DNA of 32,699 nucleotides from Chromatiales bacterium (GCA_024644045.1 JAHELT010000043.1:1-32699), one strand, 5' to 3'; positions 1 to 11,927 are shown, numbered from the stretch's first letter. Notes: a model not told the origin generated them from the letters alone. Translations and numbers: made by a program.

Positions 1-579
1 GCCGGCCAGACCGTCACCATGGGAATTGTCAGCGCGACCGGCCGCGACAGCGTCGGTCTGCATACGTTCGAGGATTTCATCCAGACCGACGCCGCCATCA
101 ATCCCGGCAACTCCGGCGGGCCGCTGATCAACCTGCGCGGCGAGCTGGTCGGCGTGAACACCGCGATCTTCACCCAGCACGACGGGGCCAGCGCGGGCCT
201 GGGGCTCGCCACGCCCGTGCATCAGGTGCAGACCGTGGTCGAGCAACTGATTCAGCACGGGCGCGTGATTCGCGGCTGGCTCGGCGTGGTGGCGCGCGAC
301 CTCAATGCGCAGCTGCGCCGCGAGCTGGACCTGCCGGCGCGCGGCGTGGTGGTCACCGGTGTCATCGAGCGCGGGCCGGCGGAGCGCGCGGGGATCCGCG
401 CGGGCGACGTGATCATCGAGATCGACGGGCGCCTGATCGCCGACTCGCGCACGCTGCTGAACCTCACCACCGGTGCCGAGCCGGGCAGCCAGGTGCTGGT
501 GCAGGGGCTGCGCGAGCGCCGGCCGTTCGAAGCCCTGGTCACCTTGACGCAGCGGCCCATCCCGCGGGCGGCGCGCTGA
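1..579 (+). CDS. DegS/AlgW-type periplasmic serine protease, C-terminal part
   Basis: This gene is cut by the window edge: the frame is open from base 1 and ends with TGA at 577-579, leaving 192 residues. The visible part starts late in the trypsin-like domain and shows the catalytic serine in GNSGGP (bases 106-123, Ser codon 112-114). The catalytic His and Asp lie outside the window. After it comes one PDZ domain (roughly bases 277-550, starting near RGWLGV) and the protein stops soon after. A single PDZ domain fits DegS/AlgW, the anchored site-1 protease that cuts the anti-sigma factor RseA/MucA, rather than DegP/DegQ, which carry two. It converges on hisC with a 35-base gap, a neighbour relation also known from pseudomonads. 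The HtrA family is certain; the DegS/AlgW subtype is inferred from the single PDZ and the context. Confidence 0.88.
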   Translation, partial: AGQTVTMGIVSATGRDSVGLHTFEDFIQTDAAINPGNSGGPLINLRGELVGVNTAIFTQHDGASAGLGLATPVHQVQTVVEQLIQHGRVIRGWLGVVARDLNAQLRRELDLPARGVVVTGVIERGPAERAGIRAGDVIIEIDGRLIADSRTLLNLTTGAEPGSQVLVQGLRERRPFEALVTLTQRPIPRAAR

Positions 580-614
580 CCGCGGCGGGTTTCCACGCCG
601 GGACCCTGCCCTGC

Positions 615-1705
615 TCAGGCGCCGTCGAGCAGCGTCGCCAGCGCCCTGACCAGCGCGGCGTTCTCGGCGGCCGTGCCGACTGAAATCCGCAAGCAGTGCT
701 CGGTGGTTGGCGACGCCCCGTGCAGATCCTTCACGAGCACGCCCCGTTCGCGCAGCGCGCCGTGCAGATTGCCGAGTGAGGGCGGCGTGCGTACCAGCAG
801 AAAGTTCGCGGCGCTGGGGTAGACACGCAGCCCGGGGAGCTTCTCCAGCGCAGCGCGGAGCTGCTCCCGCGCAGTGCAGATCCGGTCCGCCTGCTCATCG
901 AAAGCTGTCATGTGGCGCAGCGCGAACGCGGCGCTGGCCTGCGTGAGGCTGTTGATATTGTACGGGAGCCGCAGCTTCTCGAACTCGCCGCTCCAGTCCG
1001 GATGCGCCAGCAGCACGCCGAGGCGCAGTCCGGCAAAACCGATCTTTGACAGCGTGCGCAACACCACCAGATTGGGGTGGTCGGCGACCTCGTCGAGGAA
1101 GCTGCGCGCCGCAAACGCATGGTAAGCCTCGTCGAGCACTACCAGACCGGGCGCCGCGCGGATGATCGCTCGAATCTGCGCCGCATCGAACAGGTTGCCG
1201 GTCGGGTTGTTGGGGTAGGCGATGAACACCAGCGCCGGCGCGTCGCGTTCGATCGCCTCCAGCACGGCTCCGCCGTCCAGCGCGAAGTCCTCACCCAGCG
1301 GTACACCCACATAGCGCATGCCCAGCGCCTCCGCGGCCATCCGGTAGAGAACGAAGCTCGGTTGCGGCGCGACCACGGCGCGCTGCCTGCCGGCAAAGGC
1401 GATGGCGAGCAGCTGGATCAGCTCATCGGAACCGTTGCCGAGCACCATGCTCACGTTCTGCGGCACGTGCAACGCTTCGCGCAGTGCCAGCTTGAGGGCG
1501 ACGGCGGCGGCATCCGGATAGCGATTCACGCTGACCTGGCCCAGGCAGGCCAGCCACTCGTCCATCAGCGCCGCGGGCCAGGGATAGGGGTTCTCCATGG
1601 CGTCGAGCTTGACCATCCCGGCGGCCGGCTGTACCTGGTAGGCGCGCCGGGCGAGCAGCGCGGCAGGTAACCAGTGCGCAATGCGCGAGCGCCGTTCGTC
1701 GTCCG

Positions 1706-1709
<4 letters not shown>
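615..1709 (-). CDS. hisC: Histidinol-phosphate aminotransferase HisC
   Basis: This is a PLP-dependent fold-type I aminotransferase of 364 residues that converts imidazole acetol-phosphate and glutamate to histidinol-phosphate in histidine synthesis. Visible marks are AYPNNPTGN (about 164-172), the PLP-contacting Asp193 in LDEAYHAF, and the Schiff-base Lys222 in [14 protein letters not shown]. The frame stays open upstream, but the ATG at 1709 is chosen because it forms an ATGA overlap with the stop of hisD and gives the normal family length. It is the last gene of the hisG-aroG-hisD-hisC run. The product could also act on other substrates, as HisC paralogues do, but the place in the his operon makes HisC the best call. 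Confidence 0.95.
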
Positions 1710-3002
<1,293 letters not shown>

Positions 3003-3010
<8 letters not shown>

Positions 3011-4091
3011 CGATGCCGGCGACCGCGTTCCCGCGGGGCGCCGTGGTGCGGCGTGTGGCGACCGCTTCGCCGAGCAGCCGCAGCATCAGCTCGGTGTCCT
3101 CCCAGCCGATGCAGGGGTCGGTCACGCTCTGCCCGTAGACCAGCGGCACGTTGTCGATATCCTGGCGGCCCGCCAGCAGATGGCTCTCCAGCATCATGCC
3201 GAAGATGCGCCGGTCGCCGCGCGCCAGCTGATCGGCGACATAACGGCAGACGTCCAGTTGACGGGCGGGTTTCTTGCGGCTGTTGGCATGGCTCGCGTCG
3301 ATCATCACGCGCACCGGCAAGCCGGCTTTCTCGAGCAGCGCGGCGACGTCGTCGACCCCCGCCGCGTCGTAGTTCGGCGTTTTTCCCCCGCGCAGGATCA
3401 CGTGGCAGTCGGGATTGCCGGCAGTCGCGAAAATCGCCGAGTGCCCGGCCTTGGTCACGGACAGAAAATGGTGCGAGTGCGCGGCCGACACGATCGCGTC
3501 GACGGCCACCTGCAGGGTGCCGTCGGTAGCGTTCTTGAAGCCCACCGGACACGACAGGCCGCTCGCCAGCTCGCGGTGCGACTGGCTCTCCGCGGTACGC
3601 GCCCCGATCGCACCCCACGAGATCAGATCGGCGACGTACTGGGGGCTGATGAGATCGAGGTACTCGGTGCCCGCGGGCAGACCCAGGTCGGCGAGATCCG
3701 CCAGCAGGTGCCGGGCGAGTCGCAGGCCCTCGTTGATCTCGAAGCTGCCGTCCAGCCGCGGGTCGTTGATCAGGCCCTTCCAGCCGACGGTGGTGCGCGG
3801 CTTCTCGAAATACACGCGCATCACAACCAGCAGCCGGTCCTGCAGTTCCCGGGCCAGCGGCGCAAGTCGGGAGGCGTACTCGCGGGCCGCGTTCACGTCG
3901 TGGATCGAGCAGGGGCCGACCACCACCAGTACGCGATCATCCTCGCCGTGCAGGATGCGGTGAATGTCGCGCCGCGCGTTATGGACGGTCTCCGTGGCGC
4001 GCTCGGACAGGGGATATTCCTGCAGCAGCGCTTCCGGCGCGCGCAGCTCCTTGAGCTCGAGGATGCGCAGGTCGTCGGTTCTGTACTTCAT
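3003..4091 (-). CDS. 3-deoxy-7-phosphoheptulonate (DAHP) synthase, class I (AroG/F/H type)
   Basis: The protein has 362 residues and catalyses the first step of the shikimate pathway, joining phosphoenolpyruvate and erythrose 4-phosphate. Family signatures are [10 protein letters not shown] near residue 55, [40 protein letters not shown] and the RGGKTPNYD segment, with the C-terminal [17 protein letters not shown] typical of the E. coli AroG/AroF/AroH family. Which aromatic amino acid inhibits it cannot be read safely. The gene sits between hisG and hisD: its ATG overlaps the hisG stop as ATGA and its stop overlaps the hisD start by 8 bases. A gene for aromatic synthesis inside the histidine operon is unusual and suggests shared control of the two pathways. 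Confidence 0.95.
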
Positions 4092-4723
4092 GCGCGCACC
4101 TCCGCCTCGACCGCTTCGGCCCAGCGGCGCAGCATGTCGCCTACCTTTTCATGTTGCATTTTCATCGCTGCCTTGTTGACCACCAGGCGGGCGCTGATGC
4201 AATACATCGGCTCCACCACCTCCAGACCGTTAGCACGCAGAGTGCCGCCCGTATCGACCAGATCGACGATCGCGTCCGCCAGCCCCACGCCCGGCGCCAG
4301 CTCCATCGATCCATAGAGCTTGATCGTCTCCACCTGCCGCCCGCGCGCGGCGAAGTACCGCTGCGTGCAGCGCACGTACTTGGTGGCGACGCGCAGGTGT
4401 CCCGCCGGCAGCGCGGCGCCGCGCGGTGCCGCCAGCACCATCGTGCACCGCGCGATGCGCAAATCCAAGGGCTCGTACAAGCCTTCGCCGCCGTGTTCCA
4501 GCAGCACGTCCTTGCCGGCCACGCCCAGGTCGGCGGCGCCATGCTGCACGTAGGTGGGCACGTCCGCGGCGCGCACGATGAGCAGGCGCAGATCGGCGTC
4601 CTGCGTGGGCACCACCAGGCGCCGGCTGCTGTCCGGATGGTTCGCCGGTGCCGCATCGAGCGCCTCCAGCAGGGGCAGGCATTCGTCGAAAATACGTCCC
4701 TTGCTGACCGCCAGGGTCAACAT
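4088..4723 (-). CDS. hisG: ATP phosphoribosyltransferase, short form (HisG-S)
   Basis: This is the first enzyme of histidine synthesis, joining ATP and PRPP. The 211 residues begin [14 protein letters not shown] and include [11 protein letters not shown], the E-x-x-D-LGVG-like segment and the phosphate-binding region [15 protein letters not shown]. At this length it is the short form, which lacks the C-terminal regulatory domain of the E. coli enzyme and in known cases works only with the regulatory subunit HisZ. No hisZ is in this window. The start lies 13 bases downstream of the murA stop, and the stop overlaps the aroG-like ATG. Confidence 0.96.
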   Translation of the reverse strand: MLTLAVSKGRIFDECLPLLEALDAAPANHPDSSRRLVVPTQDADLRLLIVRAADVPTYVQHGAADLGVAGKDVLLEHGGEGLYEPLDLRIARCTMVLAAPRGAALPAGHLRVATKYVRCTQRYFAARGRQVETIKLYGSMELAPGVGLADAIVDLVDTGGTLRANGLEVVEPMYCISARLVVNKAAMKMQHEKVGDMLRRWAEAVEAEVRA

Positions 4724-4736
4724 GCCGCGGCGCTCC

Positions 4737-6038
<1,302 letters not shown>

Positions 6039-6061
6039 TCACCGCCGCCTGCCGGCTCCGC

Positions 6062-6676
6062 TCACTGGGTCTGCAGCACCTGGTTCTTCTTCTGCAGACT
6101 GGCGATCAGGCCGTCGATGCCGGATTGCTCGATCTCGGAGTTGAACGAGCTCCGGAAGTTCTTCACCAGGCTGATGCCGTCGATCTTGATGTCGTAGATC
6201 TTCCACCCGTCTTTGTTGCGCAGGCGGTAGTCCAAGGCGACCGGTTGACCGCCGCTCGGGTAGAATTTGGATCGCACCACGGCGCGGTCTTTCTTGTCCG
6301 ACGGCTCCAGCGGCAGGAACTCGATGCGCTGATCACGGTACTCGGCGAGCGACTTGCTGTAGGTCCGCAGCAGCAGCTTCTGGAACTCGCCCACCAGCGT
6401 GCGGCGCTGCGTGGCGCTCGCGCCCTTCCAGTGCCTGGTCCCGACGGCCAGAATCGTCATCACATCGAAATCCAGATGCGGAACGATTTTTTCGGTGACC
6501 AGCTCGTCGATGTAGCGCGGATCGGTGGCCACGCGCTCGCGGTTAGCCTTGAGCGCGGCCAGCACCGCGTTGGTATTGTCCACCACCAGCGTCTGCGCCG
6601 CCTGGTCGGCGACGGCCGCCAGCGGCAGGCACCACAGCACCAGCGGGATCAGCACTTTGCGGAATTTGGCGTTCAT
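6062..6676 (-). CDS. mlaC: Periplasmic phospholipid-binding protein MlaC
   Basis: The protein has 204 residues. The first 23 form a Sec signal peptide ending in the AVA/D region (hydrophobic LIPLVLWCLPLAAVA). The mature part is the MlaC (Ttg2D, toluene tolerance) fold. The most telling stretch is DGWKIYDIKIDGISLVKNFR, followed by the C-terminal GIDGLIASLQKKN. MlaC shuttles phospholipids between the outer-membrane MlaA complex and the inner-membrane MlaFEDB transporter. The other transporter genes, normally upstream and downstream of mlaC, are not present here, so they must lie elsewhere or be lost. The gene is the first of the murA-his operon and is divergent from mlaA. Confidence 0.96.
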   Translation of the reverse strand: MNAKFRKVLIPLVLWCLPLAAVADQAAQTLVVDNTNAVLAALKANRERVATDPRYIDELVTEKIVPHLDFDVMTILAVGTRHWKGASATQRRTLVGEFQKLLLRTYSKSLAEYRDQRIEFLPLEPSDKKDRAVVRSKFYPSGGQPVALDYRLRNKDGWKIYDIKIDGISLVKNFRSSFNSEIEQSGIDGLIASLQKKNQVLQTQ

Positions 6677-6702
6677 TGCTCGTGTCCTTGATTCGGCTGC
6701 GA

Positions 6703-6727
6703 GGCACCGGGCAGGCCCGGTGGTGCC
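6703..6727 (-). other. GC-rich hairpin in the mlaC leader
   Basis: The segment can fold into CCGGGC/GCCCGG with an AG loop, extended by GGCA/TGCC after a 3-base bulge. It lies about 26-50 bases upstream of the mlaC start codon, so it would be in the 5' leader of the mlaC-murA-his transcript. No terminator T-run follows it on the minus strand. A role is not known; the 210-base mlaC-mlaA gap otherwise shows only a loose -10-like TACAAT at 6834-6839 for mlaA. Confidence 0.3.
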
Positions 6728-6886
6728 GCGAATTATGCCTCAAACCGCCTTGACGTTACCTTACTCAGCCCGCTTTTCACGGGCCTGGCCCCGGCGCGTG
6801 CCGCGCGGTCAGCCGCTGCGCTCGCGCATCACGTACAATGCGCGCTGATCCGCGCCACCCCGACAGCCAAAGGCCGCACTCCGTCC

Positions 6887-7660
6887 ATGAAACCGTTGAT
6901 CCTGGCAACCGCCCTCCTCAGCGGAACCGTCCTTGCCGGATGTGCAACGCCGGGACCGCCGGTGGCGCACGACCCCTGGGAGGGTTTCAACCGCAACGTG
7001 TACGCGTTCAACGACGCCCTCGACCGCGCCGTGCTCAAGCCCACCGCCGAGGCCTACCAGAAAGTGGTGCCGAACGTCGTGCGCACCGGGGTGACCAACG
7101 TGTTCAACAACCTCGACGACCTGGTGGTGGTGTTCAATGACATTCTGCAGCTGAAGTTCGGCGCCGCGTTTCGCGACGGCGGCCGCTTCGTGCTGAACAG
7201 CACCCTGGGGATCTTCGGGTTGGTCGACGTTGCCGCCGCGGTGCAGCTCAACAAGCGCAACGAGGACTTCGGTCAGACCCTGGGTGTCTACGGCGTCGGT
7301 CCCGGCCCGTATCTGGTGCTGCCGTTCTTCGGACCGCGCACCCTGCGCGACAGCAGCAGCCTGGTGGTTGACACCCGCGTCAATCCGGTCATCAACATCC
7401 GCGACCGCAACACCCGCGTCGGCGCGCTGGTCCTGGATGTGATCAACACGCGCGCGAATCTGTTGAGCGCCAGCCGCGTCGCGGAGACCGCCGCGCTCGA
7501 TCCCTATGTATTCTTGCGTGAGGCTTACCTGCAGCGGCGCGCAAACCTTATCCGCGACGGCCGGCCTGAGAAGGCTGGCGAGGACGGGCTCGACGAGATC
7601 GACGAGCTGGATGAGATCGACGAGCTGGATGCGCTGGAAGCCGAACCGCCGTCGGAGTAA
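6887..7660 (+). CDS. mlaA: Outer-membrane lipoprotein MlaA (VacJ)
   Basis: The protein has 257 residues and begins with a lipoprotein signal peptide whose lipobox LAGC places the lipidated cysteine at residue 19. The body carries the VacJ/MlaA hallmarks DPWEGFNRNVYAFND, RTGVTNVFNNLDD, RFVLNSTLGIFGL and EDFGQTLGVYGVGPGPYLVLPFFGP. MlaA sits in the outer membrane with porins and removes mislocalised phospholipids from the outer leaflet, handing them to MlaC, whose gene is divergent next door. The C-terminal tail (about residues 224-257) is very acidic and contains a short tandem repeat (DEIDEL twice). The ATG at 6887 gives a complete signal peptide. Confidence 0.96.
   Translation: MKPLILATALLSGTVLAGCATPGPPVAHDPWEGFNRNVYAFNDALDRAVLKPTAEAYQKVVPNVVRTGVTNVFNNLDDLVVVFNDILQLKFGAAFRDGGRFVLNSTLGIFGLVDVAAAVQLNKRNEDFGQTLGVYGVGPGPYLVLPFFGPRTLRDSSSLVVDTRVNPVINIRDRNTRVGALVLDVINTRANLLSASRVAETAALDPYVFLREAYLQRRANLIRDGRPEKAGEDGLDEIDELDEIDELDALEAEPPSE
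7592..7627 (+). repeat. mlaA: 18-bp tandem repeat in mlaA
   Basis: Two adjacent 18-base units (7592-7609 and 7610-7627) differ at one base, gac versus gat in the first codon. Each encodes Asp-Glu-Ile-Asp-Glu-Leu. The repeat is in frame and lies in the acidic tail beyond the conserved MlaA domain, so copy number could vary without breaking the protein. Confidence 0.85.
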
Positions 7661-7684
7661 CGCGGTGGTGCCCCGGGCCCGCCC

Positions 7685-8574
7685 TTGAACGATCTGTGCC
7701 TGGGGGTTTTCGCGCTGCTCGTCAGCCGGCTGGTGCTGGCATGGAGCGCGGAACGCTTCGTCTTCGGGGCCACCGCCCAGGGCGCTCGGCGTCGAGCCGC
7801 TCATCATCGGTGTCACCATCGTCGGCTTTGGCACCTCAGCGCCGGAGTTGCTGGTTTCCGGCTATGCCGCCTGGGAGCTGGCGATGACCTCGCGCACCCG
7901 GCGCCGTGAGCTGCCGCTTCCGCTCGCCTGCGGCCTGCTGGCGGCGGCCCTGCTCTGGGATCGCGACCTCGGCAGGTTCGACGGCGCCCTGCTGATGCTG
8001 ACGCTGGTGGCGGTGCTCACGTGGTTCGTGCGCGCCGCCAGGCGCGCACCCCGGCCGGATGCGCTGGAGAGGGAGATGCGTGCGGAGCTGCGGCAGCCGG
8101 TGCCGCTGGCGCGCGCCCTGCTGTGGTTGGCGGGCAGCCTGGTCCTGCTGTTGCTCAGCGCCCACGTGCTGGTGTGGGGCGCCGTCAGCATCGCCCAGGC
8201 GCTTGGGAGCCAGCGATCTGCTGATCGGGCTTACCGTGGTGGCGATCGGCACCAGCCTGCCCGAGCTGGCGGCATCGGTTGCAAGCGCGCTCAAGCAAGA
8301 ACATGATATCCCGCTCGGCAACGTCATCGGCTCGAACATATTCAACATCCTGGGGGTGCTGGGACTGCCCGGACTGGTGCATCCCGGCCGCGTTCCGGAC
8401 GCAGCGGTTGTGCGCGACGTGCCGGTCATGCTGGTGCTGAGCGGTGCGCTGTTGCTGATGGCGTACGGCGGCAGGGGCCAGCCGGGACGAATCAACAGAG
8501 TGGAAGGTGCGGTGTTGCTCGGTGCGTTTGTCGTCTATCAGTACTGTCTGGTGCAGCAGGCGCTGGCGCCCTGA
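7685..8574 (+). pseudogene. Broken Ca2+/Na+ antiporter gene (YrbG/CaxA family)
   Basis: Parts of one cation antiporter are spread over all three frames. Frame 2 from the TTG at 7685 gives the first helix (SRLVLAWSAERFVFGATA). Near 7778-7781 the homology moves to frame 3 (LGVEPLIIGVTIVGFGTSAPELLVSG, the first alpha-repeat). Near 8203-8204, at an apparent extra T, it moves to frame 1 (LIGLTVVAIGTSLPEL and GNVIGSNIFNILGVLGLP, the second alpha-repeat). From memory of YrbG, the stretch after the first repeat that should carry its own G-N-x-x-GSNI motif is missing: AAWELAMTS runs directly into the RRRELPL loop, a loss of some 35 codons. Two frame changes plus this deletion make a functional protein unlikely. 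The position just before kdsD matches yrbG in E. coli. Sequencing errors could explain the frame changes but not the deletion. Confidence 0.85.
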
Positions 8575-8606
8575 CGCAAGCTATCGCTGGACCGGTGCGC
8601 GCGCCC

Positions 8607-9578
8607 ATGAACCCTGAGCAGGTCAAGTCACTCGCCCTGGCGGTGATCGATACCGAGTGCGAAGCGCTGCAGGCGCTGAGGCCGCGGATCGACGATACGT
8701 TCGTCGAGGCGTGCCGCCTGATGCTCGGCTGCCGCGGCCGGGTGGTGGTCAGCGGCATGGGTAAATCCGGCCACATCGGCCACAAGATCGCCGCCACGCT
8801 GGCGAGCACCGGCACGCCGGCGTTTTTCGTTCACCCGGGAGAGGCCTCGCACGGGGATCTGGGAATGATCACCGCCGCGGACGTCGCCCTGGTGTTGTCG
8901 TACTCCGGCGAAACGGACGAGTTGCTGACCGTGGTGCCGTTGATCAAACGCCTTGGCGTGCCGCTGATCGCCCTGACCGGCAAACCGCGCTCGTCGCTGG
9001 CCAGCGCGGCGGACGTGCACCTGGATGTCAGCGTGCCCAAGGAAGCCTGTCCGCTGGGCCTTGCGCCGACGGCCAGCACCACCGCCACCCTTGCGATGGG
9101 CGATGCGCTGGCCGTGGCACTGCTCGAGAGCCGCGGCTTTACCCAGGAGGATTTCGCGAGAGCGCACCCCGGCGGCGTGCTCGGCCGCCGGCTCCTGCTG
9201 CACCTCGCCGACATCATGCACACCGGCGAGGCCATACCGGCAGTCGCGCCCGACACACCGTTTCGCGATGCCCTGCTCGAGATGTCGCGCAAGCGCCTCG
9301 GCATGACCGCGGTGATCGATGCGGACAACAAGGTGCTCGGTGTTTTCACCGACGGCGACCTGCGCCGCGCGCTGGACCGCGACCTCGACATTCACAACAC
9401 GCAGATCGATCAGGTCATGACCGCGGATTGCCGCACCGCCAGGGCGGATATGCTGGCGGCGGCGGCGCTGCAGATGATGGAAAGCCACAAGATCAACGCG
9501 CTGCTGGTGGTAGATGATGATCAGCGTCTGATCGGCGCGCTGAACATGCACGACCTGCTGCGGGCCAGGGTGGTATGA
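8607..9578 (+). CDS. kdsD: D-arabinose 5-phosphate isomerase KdsD
   Basis: The enzyme interconverts ribulose 5-phosphate and arabinose 5-phosphate, the first step to KDO for LPS. From the ATG at 8607 it has 323 residues; a GTG 12 bases upstream (8595) is a second possible start, and no clear ribosome site decides between them. The order is an SIS sugar-isomerase domain (GMGKSGHIGHKIAATLASTGTPAFFVHPG region, VLSYSGETDE, CPLGLAPTASTTATLAMGDALA, HPGG) followed by two CBS domains (IMHTGEAIP to DGDLRRAL, and VMTADCRTA to LNMHDLLRARVV). It leads directly into kdsC, 3 bases on. Confidence 0.97.
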   Translation: MNPEQVKSLALAVIDTECEALQALRPRIDDTFVEACRLMLGCRGRVVVSGMGKSGHIGHKIAATLASTGTPAFFVHPGEASHGDLGMITAADVALVLSYSGETDELLTVVPLIKRLGVPLIALTGKPRSSLASAADVHLDVSVPKEACPLGLAPTASTTATLAMGDALAVALLESRGFTQEDFARAHPGGVLGRRLLLHLADIMHTGEAIPAVAPDTPFRDALLEMSRKRLGMTAVIDADNKVLGVFTDGDLRRALDRDLDIHNTQIDQVMTADCRTARADMLAAAALQMMESHKINALLVVDDDQRLIGALNMHDLLRARVV

Positions 9579-9581
9579 GCG

Positions 9582-10109
9582 GTGCGTAACGAGGTGCTGC
9601 GACGCGCTGCGCAGGTACGCCTGGCGGTGTTCGACGTCGACGGCGTGCTGACCGACGGACGCTTGATCCTGGGTGACGACGGGCAGGAGTACAAAGCGTT
9701 CCACTCGCGCGACGGTCACGGTCTGCGCATGCTGCAGGACAGCGGAATTGCGGTGGCGATCGTCACCGGGCGCGTCTCGCACGTGGTCGAGAAGCGCGCG
9801 GCGGAACTCGGTATCGCACACCTCTACCAGGGCCGGCGCGACAAGCTGCCCGCGCTCCGGGAGCTGCTCGATACCGTGCAGCTGGGGCCGGATGCGGTCG
9901 CTTACGTGGGCGACGACGTCGTCGATCTGCCCGTGATGGTGCGCGTCGGGCTGGCGGTAGCGGTAGGCGATGCGCACAGCCACGTCAAACGCCACGCGCA
10001 CTGGGTAACCCGGTCACACGGCGGACGCGGCGCTGCGCGCGAGGTGTGCGAACTGCTGATGCAGGCCCACGGCACCCTGGAAGCCAGCCTGAGGCGTTAC
10101 CTCGAATGA
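9582..10109 (+). CDS. kdsC: KDO 8-phosphate phosphatase KdsC
   Basis: This is a HAD-superfamily C0-type phosphatase of 175 residues that releases phosphate from KDO 8-phosphate. Motif I is FDVDGVLTDG (Asp nucleophile and Asp acid/base). Motif II is IVTGR. The Lys of motif III is in RRDKLPAL, and motif IV is YVGDDVVDLPVM. The start is GTG at 9582, 3 bases after the kdsD stop. The stop codon overlaps the lptC start as ATGA, so kdsD, kdsC and lptC are read as one unit, as in other gammaproteobacteria. Confidence 0.97.
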   Translation: MRNEVLRRAAQVRLAVFDVDGVLTDGRLILGDDGQEYKAFHSRDGHGLRMLQDSGIAVAIVTGRVSHVVEKRAAELGIAHLYQGRRDKLPALRELLDTVQLGPDAVAYVGDDVVDLPVMVRVGLAVAVGDAHSHVKRHAHWVTRSHGGRGAAREVCELLMQAHGTLEASLRRYLE

Positions 10110-10684
10110 AGGGCCTCGGCCTGAGCGTGTTCTTTGCGGTGATCCTGATCGGGGTCCTGGGTGCGCTGTTCGTCGAGGACGTGCTGATCAAGCCCATCAC
10201 GCCCACCCGCGAGCCCTCCAGCGATGCGCCGGTGTATTTTTTCGAGGACTTCACGATGCGCGTGATGAACGAACAGGGGCACCTGGCGTATGTGCTGGCG
10301 GGAAAGAGCATGGCCGGGTACCGCGGCAACGACAAGGATGCCCAGATCGAGTTGCCGCGGCTGGCGATCGACGCGGCGCCGCGCGCGAGCTGGGACGTGA
10401 CGGCCAACGACGGGGTCGTAACCCGGGGCGGCGACCGGCTGCGGCTGGAGGGCCGTGTGGTTCTGCAGCGTGAGGCCGCACCCCCGAAACCGCCGCTGCG
10501 CATAGAGACAGATACCCTGGATGTGGACACCCGCCAGCGCATCGCCACCACGCACGATGACGTGCACATTACGGCTGCGCAGTGGCAGGTCCGTTCAACC
10601 GGCATGCAGGCGAATCTGGGCAGCGGTCTGCTCGATCTGCTGGCCGACGTACATGCGCGCTTCACACCGAAGGTCGCCCCATGA
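10106..10684 (+). CDS. lptC: LPS export protein LptC
   Basis: The protein has 192 residues: a single N-terminal membrane helix (GLSVFFAVILIGVLGALFV, about residues 4-22) and a periplasmic beta-jellyroll. It sits in the inner membrane with LptBFG and passes LPS to LptA. Family marks are the DFTMRVMNEQGHLAYVLAG stretch near residue 50 and the conserved DDVHITA near residue 153. The ATG overlaps the kdsC stop (ATGA) and its stop overlaps the lptA start (ATGA). The frame is open upstream, but the overlap and the placement of the membrane helix support this start. Confidence 0.93.
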   Translation: MKGLGLSVFFAVILIGVLGALFVEDVLIKPITPTREPSSDAPVYFFEDFTMRVMNEQGHLAYVLAGKSMAGYRGNDKDAQIELPRLAIDAAPRASWDVTANDGVVTRGGDRLRLEGRVVLQREAAPPKPPLRIETDTLDVDTRQRIATTHDDVHITAAQWQVRSTGMQANLGSGLLDLLADVHARFTPKVAP

Positions 10685-11205
10685 GGTGGCGCGCCGCCGC
10701 GTGTGCCGGGCTGCTGGCCGCGACGGCACAACCGGCCCACGCGGCCAGCGACGACCGCAGCAAGGTCGCAGAGATCTTCGCGGACCGGGTGAGCATGGAC
10801 GAGCAGGCGCAGCGCAGCCGCTACGTGGGCAACGTGGAGTTCACCCAGGGCAGCCTGCGCCTCACCGGCGACGAGGTCGAGCTCGCTACCCGCGACGGGC
10901 AGCTGCAGCGGCTCAACATCAGCGGCTCCCCGGCGACCTATCGCGAGCTGGACGATGCCGGCCAGCCGCTGCGCGCGCGCGCCGAGAAGATCGAGTACGA
11001 CACCGCGGTAGGCCTGATCCGACTGCAGGGCGACGCGCACTTGTGCCGCGGAGGCGAGTACTTTCGCAGTACCTACATCGAATACAACACGCAGACGCGC
11101 GCCGTGGATGCCGGTAAACCAGAGGCCGGCGGACAGGACCGCGTGCACATCACGCTGCGTCCCGGAAACGCCGCGCCGGGCAGCGGCTGCGATGAGATGC
11201 CGTGA
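10681..11205 (+). CDS. lptA: Periplasmic LPS transport protein LptA
   Basis: The protein has 174 residues. The first 21 are a signal peptide ([15 protein letters not shown], cleavage after AHA). The mature part follows the LptA/OstA pattern: [19 protein letters not shown], then [15 protein letters not shown], and [19 protein letters not shown]. LptA forms the periplasmic bridge that carries LPS from LptC to LptD. The start overlaps the lptC stop (ATGA) and the stop overlaps the lptB start (GTGA), so the three are translationally coupled. Confidence 0.95.
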   Translation: MRWRAAACAGLLAATAQPAHAASDDRSKVAEIFADRVSMDEQAQRSRYVGNVEFTQGSLRLTGDEVELATRDGQLQRLNISGSPATYRELDDAGQPLRARAEKIEYDTAVGLIRLQGDAHLCRGGEYFRSTYIEYNTQTRAVDAGKPEAGGQDRVHITLRPGNAAPGSGCDEMP

Positions 11206-11927
11206 GTGAGCTGAGCGCGCGGGACCTGCGCAAGTCCTACCGCGGACGCACCGTGCTGGACGGCGTATCACTTGCGATGCACGCCAGCGAGGTGGTCGGG
11301 CTGCTCGGCCCCAACGGCGCCGGCAAGACGACCTGTTTCTACGCCATCGTCGGGCTGGTCGAGGCCGACGACGGCAGCGTCATGCTGAACGGCATCGAGA
11401 TCAGCGGCCTGCCCATGCACGCGCGGGCGCGCCTCGGTATCGGCTACCTGCCGCAGGAACCTTCGGTGTTCCGCAAGCTGAGCGTGGCACAGAATCTGAT
11501 GGCGATCCTGGAAACCCGCAGCGGCCTGCGCCGCAGCGAGCGCGATGCCCGGTGCGAGACGCTGATGGAGGAGCTGCAGATTGCGCACCTGCGCGACAGC
11601 CTCGGTATCAGCCTGTCCGGCGGCGAGCGCCGCCGCGTGGAGATCGCCCGGGCGCTGGCGACCGAACCACACTTCATCCTGCTGGACGAGCCGTTTGCCG
11701 GCGTGGATCCGATCTCGGTGATCGAGATCCAGCGCATCATTCAACAGCTTTCGGCACGCGGCATCGGTGTGCTGATCACCGACCATAACGTGCGGGAAAC
11801 GCTGGGAATTTGCCAGCGTGCGTACATTCTTACAGGCGGCCGGGTGATGGCCGAGGGCGATCCTCAGACTATCGTGACCAACCCCACCGTTAAGGAAGTC
11901 TACCTAGGTGCCGATTTTACCCTGTAG
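11202..11927 (+). CDS. lptB: LPS export ABC transporter ATPase LptB
   Basis: This is the cytoplasmic ATPase (241 residues) that drives LPS extraction with LptF and LptG. Walker A is GPNGAGKTT (about 35-43), the Q-loop is in [13 protein letters not shown], the ABC signature is [15 protein letters not shown], Walker B is [12 protein letters not shown], and the switch His is in [10 protein letters not shown]. These last motifs and the C-terminal [19 protein letters not shown] are typical of LptB. The start is GTG at 11202, overlapping the lptA stop. lptF and lptG are not in the window, as is usual. Confidence 0.98.
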   Translation: MSELSARDLRKSYRGRTVLDGVSLAMHASEVVGLLGPNGAGKTTCFYAIVGLVEADDGSVMLNGIEISGLPMHARARLGIGYLPQEPSVFRKLSVAQNLMAILETRSGLRRSERDARCETLMEELQIAHLRDSLGISLSGGERRRVEIARALATEPHFILLDEPFAGVDPISVIEIQRIIQQLSARGIGVLITDHNVRETLGICQRAYILTGGRVMAEGDPQTIVTNPTVKEVYLGADFTL

